This document shows positions 36,466 through 44,270 of a DNA stretch of 64,000 nucleotides, in pieces. The position numbers were made by a program, and so were the translations under genes. The notes below the pieces were generated by a model. The model made no database searches. It had not been told where the DNA came from and saw only the letters and a program-made list of their open reading frames with translations. The first letter of the stretch is position 1. Every line of letters starts with the position of its first letter. Where the stretch lies: contig CAZQVB010000020.1 in the NCBI GenBank assembly GCA_964596645.1, forward strand, positions 22,207 through 86,206, written 5' to 3'. The stretch comes from CAVQEK01 sp964596645. Lineage in GTDB: Bacteria; Bacteroidota; Bacteroidia; Cytophagales; Cyclobacteriaceae.

Positions 36466-36708
36466 ATGAATGACAAAGGAGAGATTGCCGGTCGCGCACC
36501 GATGGAACTGAGACTGGAAGAAGGAAGAAACTACGCCTGGTGCTCCTGCGGCAAATCGGCCACTCAGCCGCTATGCGACGGATCACACAAGCCATCGGCC
36601 TTTCGCCCGGTGATGCTCAAAGCAGAAAAGAATGAAAGCGTGTGGCTATGCGTGTGTAAGCAAACCAGCACGCCCCCATTTTGCGATGGGGCACATAAGA
36701 ATTGCTAA
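36466..36708 (+). CDS. CDGSH iron-sulfur protein with two cluster-binding motifs
   Basis: An 80-residue protein with two CDGSH-type 2Fe-2S sites in tandem. The first, CSCGKSATQPLCDGSH, has Cys26, Cys28, Cys37 and His41. The second, CVCKQTSTPPFCDGAH, has Cys62, Cys64, Cys73 and His77. There is no membrane anchor. Such dual-motif proteins can be monomeric, unlike dimeric mitoNEET. Downstream of pirin in the same direction, suggesting a small redox unit. Confidence 0.93.
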   Translation: MNDKGEIAGRAPMELRLEEGRNYAWCSCGKSATQPLCDGSHKPSAFRPVMLKAEKNESVWLCVCKQTSTPPFCDGAHKNC

Positions 36709-36740
36709 AGAGCCGTATGCCTTTGCGGCGTTAATCGAAG

Positions 36741-37565
36741 TCATTTGCCCTTTCGTATAAAAACATCGCCGTTGACGGCTGATAGCGTAAATGGCTGGCT
36801 GCCCCCGTTGATCTTTCCTTCCAGTGAAAACACATTGAAATTGGGCATGGCTATATGTGGGGGTGGATTAGTGTCGTCAGCTTTAATGTCGAAATCGGTG
36901 AAGGCTTCACCATTCACTGTGTTGAGCGATACAGCCACTTTGGCCGATGACGGCAGGGTAATATCTACAAAGCCGTTGACGGCTGCGAAATCGTTGGGTT
37001 TTTCCGGGGCCAGGTGGTCGTAATGCACCTCTATGTCGCCGTTCACTACATGGGCCACCACCGGCCCACTGATGGACTTCAGCACGAAATCGCCATTCAG
37101 CGAGTTCAGTGTGATCTCACCGTTCAGCCCGTTGATGGCCACATCTTTATCCATCATCGGATTGTTGTCATTCAGTGTAAAGTTTACTTTTCTGGGAATG
37201 CGAATGGTGTATCGACTCTCCAATGCTGCACCGTTTATGTTGACTACGGTAAAGGATTTACCTGTCTTTTCCACCATAAGGCCGGTATCGGTATTGTCGG
37301 AGCCGCTGGGCGTAAGGGGCCGCAGACCAGATGCGCGGGCAGGTGCGCCGGGTTTGGGTGCTGAAGGGGCACTGGCGGGCGCGCCACGAAAATCGGTTTC
37401 TATCACTATTTCATTGCGGTCGTGGCCTATCACCGTCATGTGCTCAGAGCCTACATTGAAAACCACCGTGTGGCCCGGCTCATTGGTGAAAGTGGTGGTG
37501 TACGTTTTCTGCGCCATGCCTATAACCGGCAGCAGAAGGGCGGTCAATAAATATTGAATTTTCAT
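36741..37565 (-). CDS. DUF4097-type secreted beta-helix protein
   Basis: A 274-residue protein with an N-terminal signal peptide (IQYLLTALLLPVIGMAQ). The mature part has repeating short strands with Asn and Gly turns (INGLNGEITLNSLNGDFVL, VNGDIEVHYD), like the DUF4097/adhesin beta-helix family. A Pro/Ala-rich stretch precedes it. Probably periplasmic or surface. It is the last gene of the minus-strand run led by an ECF sigma factor, suggesting it is a structural output or sensor of that system. Confidence 0.8.
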   Translation of the reverse strand: MKIQYLLTALLLPVIGMAQKTYTTTFTNEPGHTVVFNVGSEHMTVIGHDRNEIVIETDFRGAPASAPSAPKPGAPARASGLRPLTPSGSDNTDTGLMVEKTGKSFTVVNINGAALESRYTIRIPRKVNFTLNDNNPMMDKDVAINGLNGEITLNSLNGDFVLKSISGPVVAHVVNGDIEVHYDHLAPEKPNDFAAVNGFVDITLPSSAKVAVSLNTVNGEAFTDFDIKADDTNPPPHIAMPNFNVFSLEGKINGGSQPFTLSAVNGDVFIRKGK

Positions 37566-37596
37566 TGGTTTCTGTTTTAATGTTTAATGATCTGTA

Positions 37597-38337
37597 TCAA
37601 ATTAATTGGCTGATGCCCTGAGCAGCCTTTTGACGCACCACGGGCATTTCGGCTTCATTTTCCATCACCTTTTTCAACTGAGGCAGAGCGCGCTTTTCCT
37701 GCATGCGCACCAGCATATCAATCAGCTTTATCCGCAGCAGGGGCTCATCGGCGTTGGAAAGCGACACGATGAGCGCGCTGCGCACCTTATCGCGATTTTC
37801 GAACTGTACCAGCGCATCGGCGGCGGCCATCTTTACATTCACATTGTTGTCGTTTTGCAGGGTATACACCAGTGCTTCTATCACCTCTTCGTCGGCATCG
37901 GCCATCGCCTTCACCTGGTAGGTGGCCAAAATGCGCTCGCTGGGCGATTGATCATTGAGCTTGGCCAGCACTACGAGTTGTTTCATTTCAGCAAGATCTT
38001 GCTGTATGTCGTTCAGCACCACCTGATCGTGCCGGTTGGCGGTGAACAGTAAGCCCATGGCCAGGCCCGCCACCAGCAGTGTCACGGCTGCGGCTGCGGC
38101 CGCAAACCAATTAAGCCGCAAAGTATGGGCAGGCTTTTCCTCGATGTATGCAGGTAGAGGCTGCTGGTGTGGTGCTGATTCACGGGCAGTTTCCGCCATC
38201 ATCATAAAGAGCTCCCCGTCTATTCGCATAGATTCGGGTATCTCTGATTTGGAAAAAAATAGTCGCAGCTCATTTTCTTCTTCCTGGGTGGTATCGCCTT
38301 CGTAATATTTGCTGAGCAGGGTCTTTATCTTATCCAT
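37597..38337 (-). CDS. Anti-sigma factor candidate with HEAT repeats
   Basis: A 246-residue membrane protein. Residues 1-75 are cytoplasmic and resemble an anti-sigma N-terminal region (KYYEGDTTQEEENELRLFF). One membrane helix follows (FAAAAAAVTLLVAGLAMGLLF). The C-terminal half shows HEAT-like helical repeats (VNVKMAAADALVQFENRDKV; LLRIKLIDMLVRMQEKRALP), likely in the periplasm. It overlaps the ECF sigma gene by 8 nt. This arrangement suggests a transmembrane sensor holding the sigma factor. Confidence 0.75.
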   Translation of the reverse strand: MDKIKTLLSKYYEGDTTQEEENELRLFFSKSEIPESMRIDGELFMMMAETARESAPHQQPLPAYIEEKPAHTLRLNWFAAAAAAVTLLVAGLAMGLLFTANRHDQVVLNDIQQDLAEMKQLVVLAKLNDQSPSERILATYQVKAMADADEEVIEALVYTLQNDNNVNVKMAAADALVQFENRDKVRSALIVSLSNADEPLLRIKLIDMLVRMQEKRALPQLKKVMENEAEMPVVRQKAAQGISQLI

Positions 38338-38866
38338 TTTCGTACATTTTAATTTTCACATAGCTGCTGCGCACAGTCTTTCTGGCACGCGACAGATTCA
38401 CTCTAATGGCATTTACAGTCATACCGGTCACAGCCTCTATATCTTCGTATGAGCAGTGCTCTATATCGCGCATGTGTATAATGAGCCGCTGCTGCTCCGG
38501 CAACGTGCTGAACAATTTTTGCATCAGCTCTTTCAGGTTGTTGAACGACACCGAGGCAAAGGGTGTGAGCGATTCATGCTCTGGCCGGTGCTCTGGCAGC
38601 GCCACCAGTTTTTTACCTTTCTGGTATTTCAACTTATCCAGGCATAGGTTTTTCATCATCTTCATGGCATAGGCTTCGTGGTTGTCTATCTGGTATAGCA
38701 GGTGCTTGTTTTTCCATAGTTTCAGCAACGTCTCCTGAAGGGCATCTTCGGCATCCTCTCTGTTTTGCAGTAGCGTGAGCCCCAGCCGGTATAGCTTGTC
38801 GCGGACCGGCATCACAATTCGGTTAAATGCGCTTACTTCCATAGGGTATGGTGTGAGAGACGACAT
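38330..38866 (-). CDS. ECF sigma-70 family RNA polymerase sigma factor
   Basis: A 178-residue ECF sigma factor. Region 2 includes REDAEDALQETLLKLWKNK and region 4 HCSYEDIEAVTGMTVNAIR. It leads a minus-strand operon with the HEAT-repeat anti-sigma candidate (8-nt overlap) and the DUF4097-type protein (31-nt gap). It belongs to a different ECF group from the factor at 14.1 kb. A terminator-like hairpin on this strand lies about 100 nt upstream of its start. Confidence 0.9.
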   Translation of the reverse strand: MSSLTPYPMEVSAFNRIVMPVRDKLYRLGLTLLQNREDAEDALQETLLKLWKNKHLLYQIDNHEAYAMKMMKNLCLDKLKYQKGKKLVALPEHRPEHESLTPFASVSFNNLKELMQKLFSTLPEQQRLIIHMRDIEHCSYEDIEAVTGMTVNAIRVNLSRARKTVRSSYVKIKMYENG

Positions 38867-38960
38867 GGGTGTACAATCATTACAGGCAATGGCAAAAAAA
38901 TTTTACTCTTCCGTAAGTTGGAGATTTTGAACCATCGTACAAACCCCTGCTTTGTCAGTT

Positions 38961-38985
38961 AAAAAACCCGTCATGATCGCGGGTT
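38961..38985 (-). terminator. Intrinsic-terminator-like hairpin on the minus strand
   Basis: Read on the minus strand, arms AACCCG / CGGGTT enclose about 9 nt and are followed by a run of six T (38966-38961). It lies between the divergent sigma and Gfo/Idh genes. It would stop antisense transcripts coming from the right before they reach the sigma operon. Confidence 0.5.
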
Positions 38986-39084
38986 CACCATTTTCCGCAG
39001 GCAATATCGGTTTTTCTCTAGTGGTGGGATATCAGGTGAAACCATTTCATGCTATCTTGAAGTTCACTTAAACCAAGATGAACC

Positions 39085-40191
39085 ATGCACTTCAGTAATC
39101 ATTCCAGGCGATCATTTATAAAGAAATCATCTGCCGCTCTGGCTGTTGGCACGTTGCTACCCTATGTCCAGGGCTTTCCGGCCATTGTAGGCAGCAAACA
39201 AAAGAAGGTGGGCATAGCGCTCGTGGGCCTTGGCTACTACAGCAGCAAGGTGCTGGCTCCTGCCTTTGCACATTGCGACACCGCCTACCTGGCAGGCGTA
39301 GTGACGGGTACTCCCGAAAAGGAAAAAACATGGGCCGACCAGTATGGCATCAAAAAAGAAAACATATACAACTACGAAAACTTCGACGACATCGCCTCCA
39401 ACCGCGACATCGACATCATCTATGTGGTGCTGCCCAACAGTATGCACAAAGAATACGTGATCAGGGCGGCAAAGGCCGGCAAGCATGTGATTTGCGAAAA
39501 ACCGATGGCCCTGAATGCGCAAGACTGCCGCGAAATGATAGACGCTTGTGCGCAGGCCGGTGTGAAACTCTCGATCGGCTACCGCATGCAGTTTGAGCCG
39601 TACACTCAGCACGTGATGCACCTGGGGCAAGATAAGGTGTACGGAGCGGTGAAGCTGATCGATTGCGGTGCCGGCTACAACCATACTAATTTTGATCATT
39701 GGAAACTCGACAAATCCATGGGCGGGGGCGCCATGATGGATATGGGTGTGTACCCGCTGCAAGCCGCCCGCTATGTGACCGGCCAGGAACCTGTGAGTGT
39801 ATCGGCACAGACCTTTAAAAACCGTCCGGAGCATTTTGATGAAGTGGACGAAATTACAGCGTTTCAGCTCAAATTTCCCGATGGTGCTGTGGCCAATCTG
39901 GTCACAAGCTTTCACGCCAGCTTCAACTATCTCAAAACACGGGCGGAGAAGGGCTTTTTCGAGCTGGAACCGTTTTCTTCTTACAGCGGCATAGCGGGCA
40001 AAAGCAGCGACGGCGTGTTTGATTTTCCTGCCATCAACCAACAGGCCGCACAGATGGACGAGGTGGCCATGGGCGTACTGGAAGACAAACCCATGCGTGT
40101 GCCCGGCGAAGAAGGCCTCAAAGATATGATCGTGGTAGATGCCGTCTACGCGTCTATTAAATCCGGTGGCAAAACCATCCCACTCGTTTGA
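39085..40191 (+). CDS. Tat-exported Gfo/Idh/MocA family oxidoreductase
   Basis: A 368-residue NAD(P)-dependent oxidoreductase. The N-terminus has a twin-arginine signal (SRRSFIKKS followed by a hydrophobic stretch), so it is folded with cofactor and exported to the periplasm, as in glucose-fructose oxidoreductase. The Rossmann domain shows GLGYYSSKVLAPAF and the catalytic lysine motif CEKPMAL. The C-terminal domain has GYNHTNFDHWKLDKSMGGG. The sugar substrate is unknown. It has a separate promoter region from the sigma operon. Confidence 0.92.
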   Translation: MHFSNHSRRSFIKKSSAALAVGTLLPYVQGFPAIVGSKQKKVGIALVGLGYYSSKVLAPAFAHCDTAYLAGVVTGTPEKEKTWADQYGIKKENIYNYENFDDIASNRDIDIIYVVLPNSMHKEYVIRAAKAGKHVICEKPMALNAQDCREMIDACAQAGVKLSIGYRMQFEPYTQHVMHLGQDKVYGAVKLIDCGAGYNHTNFDHWKLDKSMGGGAMMDMGVYPLQAARYVTGQEPVSVSAQTFKNRPEHFDEVDEITAFQLKFPDGAVANLVTSFHASFNYLKTRAEKGFFELEPFSSYSGIAGKSSDGVFDFPAINQQAAQMDEVAMGVLEDKPMRVPGEEGLKDMIVVDAVYASIKSGGKTIPLV

Positions 40192-40291
40192 CAGTCGCCG
40201 GCATTTCTTATAAGTTAGCAGGTGATAAAGCGACCCGCAAAGGCTAAAAACTTTTGAGCCAAAAACGACAATCTCAAAATAATAAGTGGCT

Positions 40292-41245
40292 ATGGATAAA
40301 AAGCTATTGACCTACGACGAAGTGATGGCCATGGATCTGCCGCCGCTGATCGTGTGGGCAACCCCCGTAATGATCGGCCTGGTGATATTGGAGTGGATAG
40401 TGAGCTATAGGGAGAAGAAAGACTTCTATGACCGAAAAGACACGCTGGCAGCCACAGCCATCGGCGTAGGCAACCTGCTCACAAGTGCTGCCGTGAAGGT
40501 GCTTGTTTTTGGCTCCATCATTTTCTTTTACAATCTGGTGCCCTGGAGCGTGCCCCATACCTGGTGGGCCTACGTGCTGTGCATCATCTGGATCGACTTC
40601 TGGCGCTATTGGGCGCACCGCATTGGTCATGAGAGCCGATTTTGGTGGGCTACCCATGTTACACACCACAATTCCGAAAAATACAACTGGTCGGTGTCGT
40701 TTCGCCTGGGCTGGACACAGCACATCAAATTCATATTCTTTATTCCCGTAGCGCTGGCAGGCTTCGACCCTGTGGTTTTCTTCATTTGCCATCAGATAGA
40801 GGTGCTTTACCAGTTCTGGATTCACACGGAGTATATCACCAAACTACCCCGCCCTATAGAGTACATTTTCGTGACGCCCTCACACCACCGGGTACACCAC
40901 GGGCGCAATGACAAGTATCTGGATAGGAACTACGGCTCTACGCTCATTATCTGGGACAGGATATTTGGCACTTTTCAGCTGGAGGAAGAGCGACCGCATT
41001 ACGGCATCACCAAGCCCGTGGGCAGTTACAACCCCATCACGCTCAACTTCCACGAGTGGCGTGACATATGGCGCGATGTGCGCCGCAGCAAGTCTGTGAA
41101 AGAAGCACTATTTATGACCTTCGCCAGTCCGACCAAAGTGGAGGAATATCGGCAGCGAAGGGACAGTACCATTCACCCTGCCCCACAACCTGAGCCGGCC
41201 GCCGTGGCTTTGAAACAGGGCGTGGCGTATTCAACCGAATCATAG
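40292..41245 (+). CDS. Sterol desaturase/fatty acid hydroxylase family protein
   Basis: A membrane di-iron hydroxylase of about 317 residues. The histidine clusters follow the family: RYWAHRIGHESR, THVTHHNSEKY and HRVHHGRNDKY, spread between membrane helices, followed by IWDRIFGTF. The ATG at 40292 is chosen; a GTG at 40286 adds two residues. Substrate is unknown; Bacteroidota members act on lipids such as hydroxy fatty acids or hopanoid-like compounds. It is followed 20 nt later by the exported PCMT gene. Confidence 0.9.
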   Translation: MDKKLLTYDEVMAMDLPPLIVWATPVMIGLVILEWIVSYREKKDFYDRKDTLAATAIGVGNLLTSAAVKVLVFGSIIFFYNLVPWSVPHTWWAYVLCIIWIDFWRYWAHRIGHESRFWWATHVTHHNSEKYNWSVSFRLGWTQHIKFIFFIPVALAGFDPVVFFICHQIEVLYQFWIHTEYITKLPRPIEYIFVTPSHHRVHHGRNDKYLDRNYGSTLIIWDRIFGTFQLEEERPHYGITKPVGSYNPITLNFHEWRDIWRDVRRSKSVKEALFMTFASPTKVEEYRQRRDSTIHPAPQPEPAAVALKQGVAYSTES

Positions 41246-41265
41246 ATTCTATTCGCTCTATTGAG

Positions 41266-41952
41266 ATGCGAGACCAAACACTTTTACTCCTTTTGCTCCT
41301 GATGCTGCCGGCAGCCTCCGACCCGTACAAAAGCCAGCGGCAAAAGATGGTGCGCTCGCAACTGGAAGCCCGTGGCATTGATCACTACAAAGTGCTCAAT
41401 GCCATGCGCACGGTGCCAAGGCATAGGTTCGTGCCAGAGAATATGCGTCCCTATGCCTATGACGATCGCCCACTACCACTCGGCCATCGACAAACCATAT
41501 CGCAGCCCTACATTGTAGGCTATATGACTGCCGCCATAGATCCCGATCCAAGGCACAAAGTACTGGAGATAGGCACCGGCTCGGGCTATCAGGCCGCTGT
41601 GCTGGCTGAGATCGTCGATGCGGTATTCACCATTGAAATAGTGCCCCCACTGGGTGAACAAGCCAGTACCCTACTGCAAGAACTGGGGTACGACAACGTG
41701 CACGTGCGCATAGGCGATGGCTATGCCGGCTGGCCTGAGCAAGCACCTTTCGACGCCATTGTGGTGACGGCCGCCGCCGAAGAAATACCCGCGCCATTGG
41801 CTGCTCAGCTGAAAGAAGGCGGTAAAATGATCATACCCATCGGCCATGAATCCAGCCTGCAAAACCTTGTATTGGTTACGAAAGAGGGAGATGAACTCAT
41901 TGAGAAGCCCTTGCTCCCCGTTCGTTTTGTGCCTTTCACTCGCGATGAATAG
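41266..41952 (+). CDS. pcm: Protein-L-isoaspartate O-methyltransferase with signal peptide
   Basis: A 228-residue PCMT that methylates isoaspartyl residues for repair of aged proteins. The AdoMet-binding block EIGTGSGYQAAVLAE and the family LPLGHRQTISQPYIVGYMT are intact. Unusually the protein begins with a run of eight Leu (residues 5-12) and PAAS, a likely Sec signal peptide, which would place the enzyme outside the cytoplasm where AdoMet is scarce. The ATG at 41266 is the only plausible start. Its 3' side borders the repeat-rich 1-kb segment. Confidence 0.85.
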   Translation: MRDQTLLLLLLLMLPAASDPYKSQRQKMVRSQLEARGIDHYKVLNAMRTVPRHRFVPENMRPYAYDDRPLPLGHRQTISQPYIVGYMTAAIDPDPRHKVLEIGTGSGYQAAVLAEIVDAVFTIEIVPPLGEQASTLLQELGYDNVHVRIGDGYAGWPEQAPFDAIVVTAAAEEIPAPLAAQLKEGGKMIIPIGHESSLQNLVLVTKEGDELIEKPLLPVRFVPFTRDE

Positions 41953-41978
41953 TTATTAGAAGCACGGTTGTACGGTGG

Positions 41979-42024
41979 ATTGGTAGATTCGTAGAATGGG
42001 GGGTTGGTGAGATAGCTGAAAGCT
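41979..42024 (+). repeat. Left inverted end repeat of the 1-kb segment
   Basis: About 46 bp beginning ATTGGTAGATTCGTAGA and ending GATAGCTGAAAGCT. It matches the reverse complement of 42918-42963 with few mismatches. A variant direct copy of its first 35 bp recurs at 42090-42126. Confidence 0.75.
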
Positions 42025-42089
42025 CAAGGCTCAAGGCTCAAAGTAAAATTACCCAACTCAAGTTTAGACGACAGTCGGACCAGTTAAAC

Positions 42090-42126
42090 GGTGGATTGGT
42101 AGACTAGTGGGATGGTGGGTTGGTGA
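42090..42126 (+). repeat. Internal copy of the left end repeat
   Basis: GGTGGATTGGTAGACTAGTG followed by GGATGGTGGGTTGGTGA repeats the left end sequence in the same orientation with a few changes. A related, more degenerate stretch in inverse orientation lies at 42585-42665. Confidence 0.7.
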
Positions 42127-42186
42127 ATGCGCGCCGGCCCGTCAAAACAGCGGGCGTGGATCCTGATTTTCATGGTCCTAATTTCC

Positions 42187-42209
42187 ATGGTCTGTGCCCC
42201 ACAGACCAT
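42187..42209. repeat. Perfect 10-bp stem hairpin
   Basis: Arms ATGGTCTGTG and CACAGACCAT enclose CCC. It is a strong stem with no T run, so it is more likely a structural or REP-like feature than a terminator. Confidence 0.65.
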
Positions 42210-42250
42210 TTCGTGCGGCAGGCACCGCGTACATGCACCAACCTTTTCAG

Positions 42251-42276
42251 TCATCCTGAACTTGTTTCAGGATCTG
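42251..42276 (+). repeat. REP-like hairpin, forward copy
   Basis: Core TCCTGAACTTGTTTCAGGA: arms TCCTGAA/TTCAGGA with a 5-nt loop. This type of short interspersed palindrome is seen between genes in many bacteria. Two inverse copies lie at 42530 and 42874. Confidence 0.75.
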
Positions 42277-42504
42277 TTGGCTATTGGCATAAGCCGCGAA
42301 TAATGCACGCCGGCGGGTCAAAACAACCGGAGTGCGGCTGGTCCCGCGCAAGGCAGCATTGTTTTGAAAAGTTTATTCTTTGGTTCGTTCCTTTTCAGCA
42401 ACTGGAAAAGAAATGACCGGCATTGATGCTTTGTAGTTTTTGAAGCATTTTAAAGCGATATCACTGCTAATATTTTTCCTTGCCTGCCCTGATTTATTCC
42501 AGTG

Positions 42505-42572
42505 TTTCAGCATCTGTTTACTTTTTAGACAGATCCTGAAACAAGTTCAGGATGACTCCGATTTTGAGCTTT
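42505..42572. repeat. 68-bp direct repeat, copy 1 (contains an inverse REP-like hairpin)
   Basis: The sequence from TTTCAGCATCTG to GAGCTTT is repeated at 42849-42916 with a few single-base changes. The hairpin TCCTGAAACAAGTTCAGGA is at 42533-42551, the reverse complement of the forward copy. Confidence 0.75.
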
Positions 42573-42584
42573 TTGCTACCCTGT

Positions 42585-42665
42585 CCACCAACCCACTACT
42601 ACCAATCTACCATCCCACCAATCACCAGTTTACGAGTCTACCAGTCTACGAGTCCACTAATCACC
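42585..42665 (-). repeat. Degenerate inverse copies of the end repeat
   Basis: Stretches such as CCACCAACCCACTACTACC and ACCAATCTACCATCCCACC are the reverse complement of the GGTGGATTGGTAGA-type end sequence. A shorter tandem follows (TACGAGTCTACCAGTCTACG). Confidence 0.6.
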
Positions 42666-42848
42666 TCCGAAACTGACGAAACACCCGCGCAAGGCCACGC
42701 TAAACAGCCAAAGGTGTTTCGAAGGTTTCTCCGGACACGACTGGATAGAGGCTCTTGCATGACCTTCCTCATTTCCATGGGGCAGTGCAAACAGGCCATT
42801 CTCTCAACGGGTCATGCTGAATTTGCCTGCCCGAAAGTTATTGAAGGA

Positions 42849-42916
42849 TTTCAGCATCCGTTTACTCTTTAGACAGATTCTGAAACAAGTTCAGGATGAC
42901 TTCGACTTTGAGCTTT
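42849..42916. repeat. 68-bp direct repeat, copy 2
   Basis: Second copy of the unit at 42505-42572. Its hairpin is weakened by one change (GATTCTGAAACAAGTTCAGG). A further inverted pair just before it (CATGCTGAA at about 42817, TTCAGCATC at 42850) forms another potential stem. Confidence 0.72.
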
Positions 42917-42917
42917 C

Positions 42918-42963
42918 AGCTTTCAGCTATTTCACCAACCCACCAATCCACGAATCTACCAAT
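42918..42963 (-). repeat. Right inverted end repeat of the 1-kb segment
   Basis: AGCTTTCAGCTATTTCACC, then AACCCACCAATCCACGAATC, then TACCAAT is the reverse complement of the left end. It touches the murA stop codon: the last base is the first of that TTA. No target-site duplication is visible. Confidence 0.75.
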
Positions 42964-44270
42964 TAGCCTATCCGCTCTATCTGTGCACCCAGGCTGCGCA
43001 GGCGGTGGTCGATTTGCTGGTAGCCGCGGTCTATCTGCTCTACGTTCAGTATTTCACTTGAGCCCTGGGCGCTGAGCGCGGCAATGAGCAATGCCACGCC
43101 GGCACGTATATCCGGTGAGGACATACGGATGCCACGCAATTGAAATTTCCTGTCGAGGCCAATCACAGTAGCCCTGTGTGGGTCGCAGAGAATAATTTGT
43201 GCGCCCATATCGATGAGCTTATCAACAAAAAATAGGCGGCTTTCAAACATCTTTTGATGTATGAGCACAGTGCCTTTTGCCTGTGTAGCCGTCACCAGCA
43301 GTACGCTGAGCAGGTCGGGTGTGAGGCCCGGCCATATGGCGTCGGCAATGGTCATGATGGATCCATCCATAAACGACTCCACCTCGTATGACTCCTGCTG
43401 GGGCACGAATATATCATCGCCAATAAAGTCGAGGTTGATGCCCAGCCGCCGGAATGCCTCGGGGATGATGCCCAGGTGGTCGATGCCAGCATTTTTGATG
43501 GTAATTTCCGACTGCGCCATAGCAGCCATGCCGATAAAGCTGCCGACCTCGATCATATCGGGGAGCAGGGTGTGCTCCGTGCCTTTCAACACAGCGACTC
43601 CTTCTACATGCAGTAAATTGGATCCTACGCCGCTGATCCTGGCGCCCATATTATTGAGCATGCGGCACAATTGCTGAAGGTATGGCTCGCATGCTGCATT
43701 GTAGATGGTGGTTTGCCCACTGGCCATACAGGCTGCCATCAAGATGTTGGCCGTACCGGTCACGGAGGCTTCTTCGAGCAGCATGTAGGCACCTTTCAGC
43801 GCGGGTGCGGTGGCTTTGTAAAAATGATTGTGAAAATCAAAATCAAAGTTAACCCCTAGTTTTTGCAGGCCGATAAAATGCGTATCCAGTCGTCGCCGGC
43901 CAATTTTGTCGCCTCCCGGGCGTGGCAGGCTTGCCTGTCCGAATCGGGCGAGCAGGGGGCCCAGTATCATCACCGAGCCGCGCAGTGAGGAGGCCTTTGA
44001 TGTAAATTCTTCGGTTTCAAGGTAGTCTAGGTTTACCTGATTTGCCTGAAAAGTAAAACTGCCGGCACCAAGTGGGGTCACCTCCACACCAAGGCTGGCC
44101 AGCAGTTCTATGAGGGCATTCACATCCCGGATGTCGGGTACATTGTGAATCGTGATTTTTTCGGTGGTGAGCAGTGTGGCGCAGAGAATTTGTAATGCTT
44201 CGTTCTTTGCGCCTTGCGGAGTGATTGATCCTGACAACTCAGCTCCGCCTTCAATACGAAATGAAGCCAT
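42963..44270 (-). CDS. murA: UDP-N-acetylglucosamine 1-carboxyvinyltransferase
   Basis: A 435-residue enzyme of the first committed step of peptidoglycan synthesis: it adds enolpyruvate from PEP to UDP-GlcNAc. Lys22 (KNEALQ) and Arg126 are conserved. In the active-site loop the usual GGCxIGxRPxDxH reads PGGDKIGRRRLDTH, so the Cys that fosfomycin alkylates (Cys115 in E. coli) is Asp121, codon 43908-43910. Length is normal and the rest is intact, so it should be active and resistant to the drug. It overlaps the DUF4290 gene by 1 nt; its stop abuts the repeat segment. Confidence 0.96.
   Translation of the reverse strand: MASFRIEGGAELSGSITPQGAKNEALQILCATLLTTEKITIHNVPDIRDVNALIELLASLGVEVTPLGAGSFTFQANQVNLDYLETEEFTSKASSLRGSVMILGPLLARFGQASLPRPGGDKIGRRRLDTHFIGLQKLGVNFDFDFHNHFYKATAPALKGAYMLLEEASVTGTANILMAACMASGQTTIYNAACEPYLQQLCRMLNNMGARISGVGSNLLHVEGVAVLKGTEHTLLPDMIEVGSFIGMAAMAQSEITIKNAGIDHLGIIPEAFRRLGINLDFIGDDIFVPQQESYEVESFMDGSIMTIADAIWPGLTPDLLSVLLVTATQAKGTVLIHQKMFESRLFFVDKLIDMGAQIILCDPHRATVIGLDRKFQLRGIRMSSPDIRAGVALLIAALSAQGSSEILNVEQIDRGYQQIDHRLRSLGAQIERIG

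Larger units (their letters stand above)
41953..42962. other. 1.0-kb gene-free, repeat-built segment
   Basis: The stretch between the pcm and murA genes holds no gene. Three open frames (42120-42416, 42440-42676 and 42552-42872) read through repeats; the first includes the telltale SHPELVSGS translation of a REP-like hairpin. The segment is a patchwork of inverted end repeats, two 68-bp direct repeats, three REP-like hairpins and a 10-bp hairpin, all listed separately. Confidence 0.8.

Noticed and set aside
42120..42872. Three short open frames in the repeat-rich segment
   Set aside because: They read through REP-like palindromes (SHPELVSGS) and duplicated units, with no conserved protein character.
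41979..42963. Intact insertion sequence
   Set aside because: Inverted ends exist but there is no transposase frame and no visible target duplication, so it is reported as a non-coding composite only.
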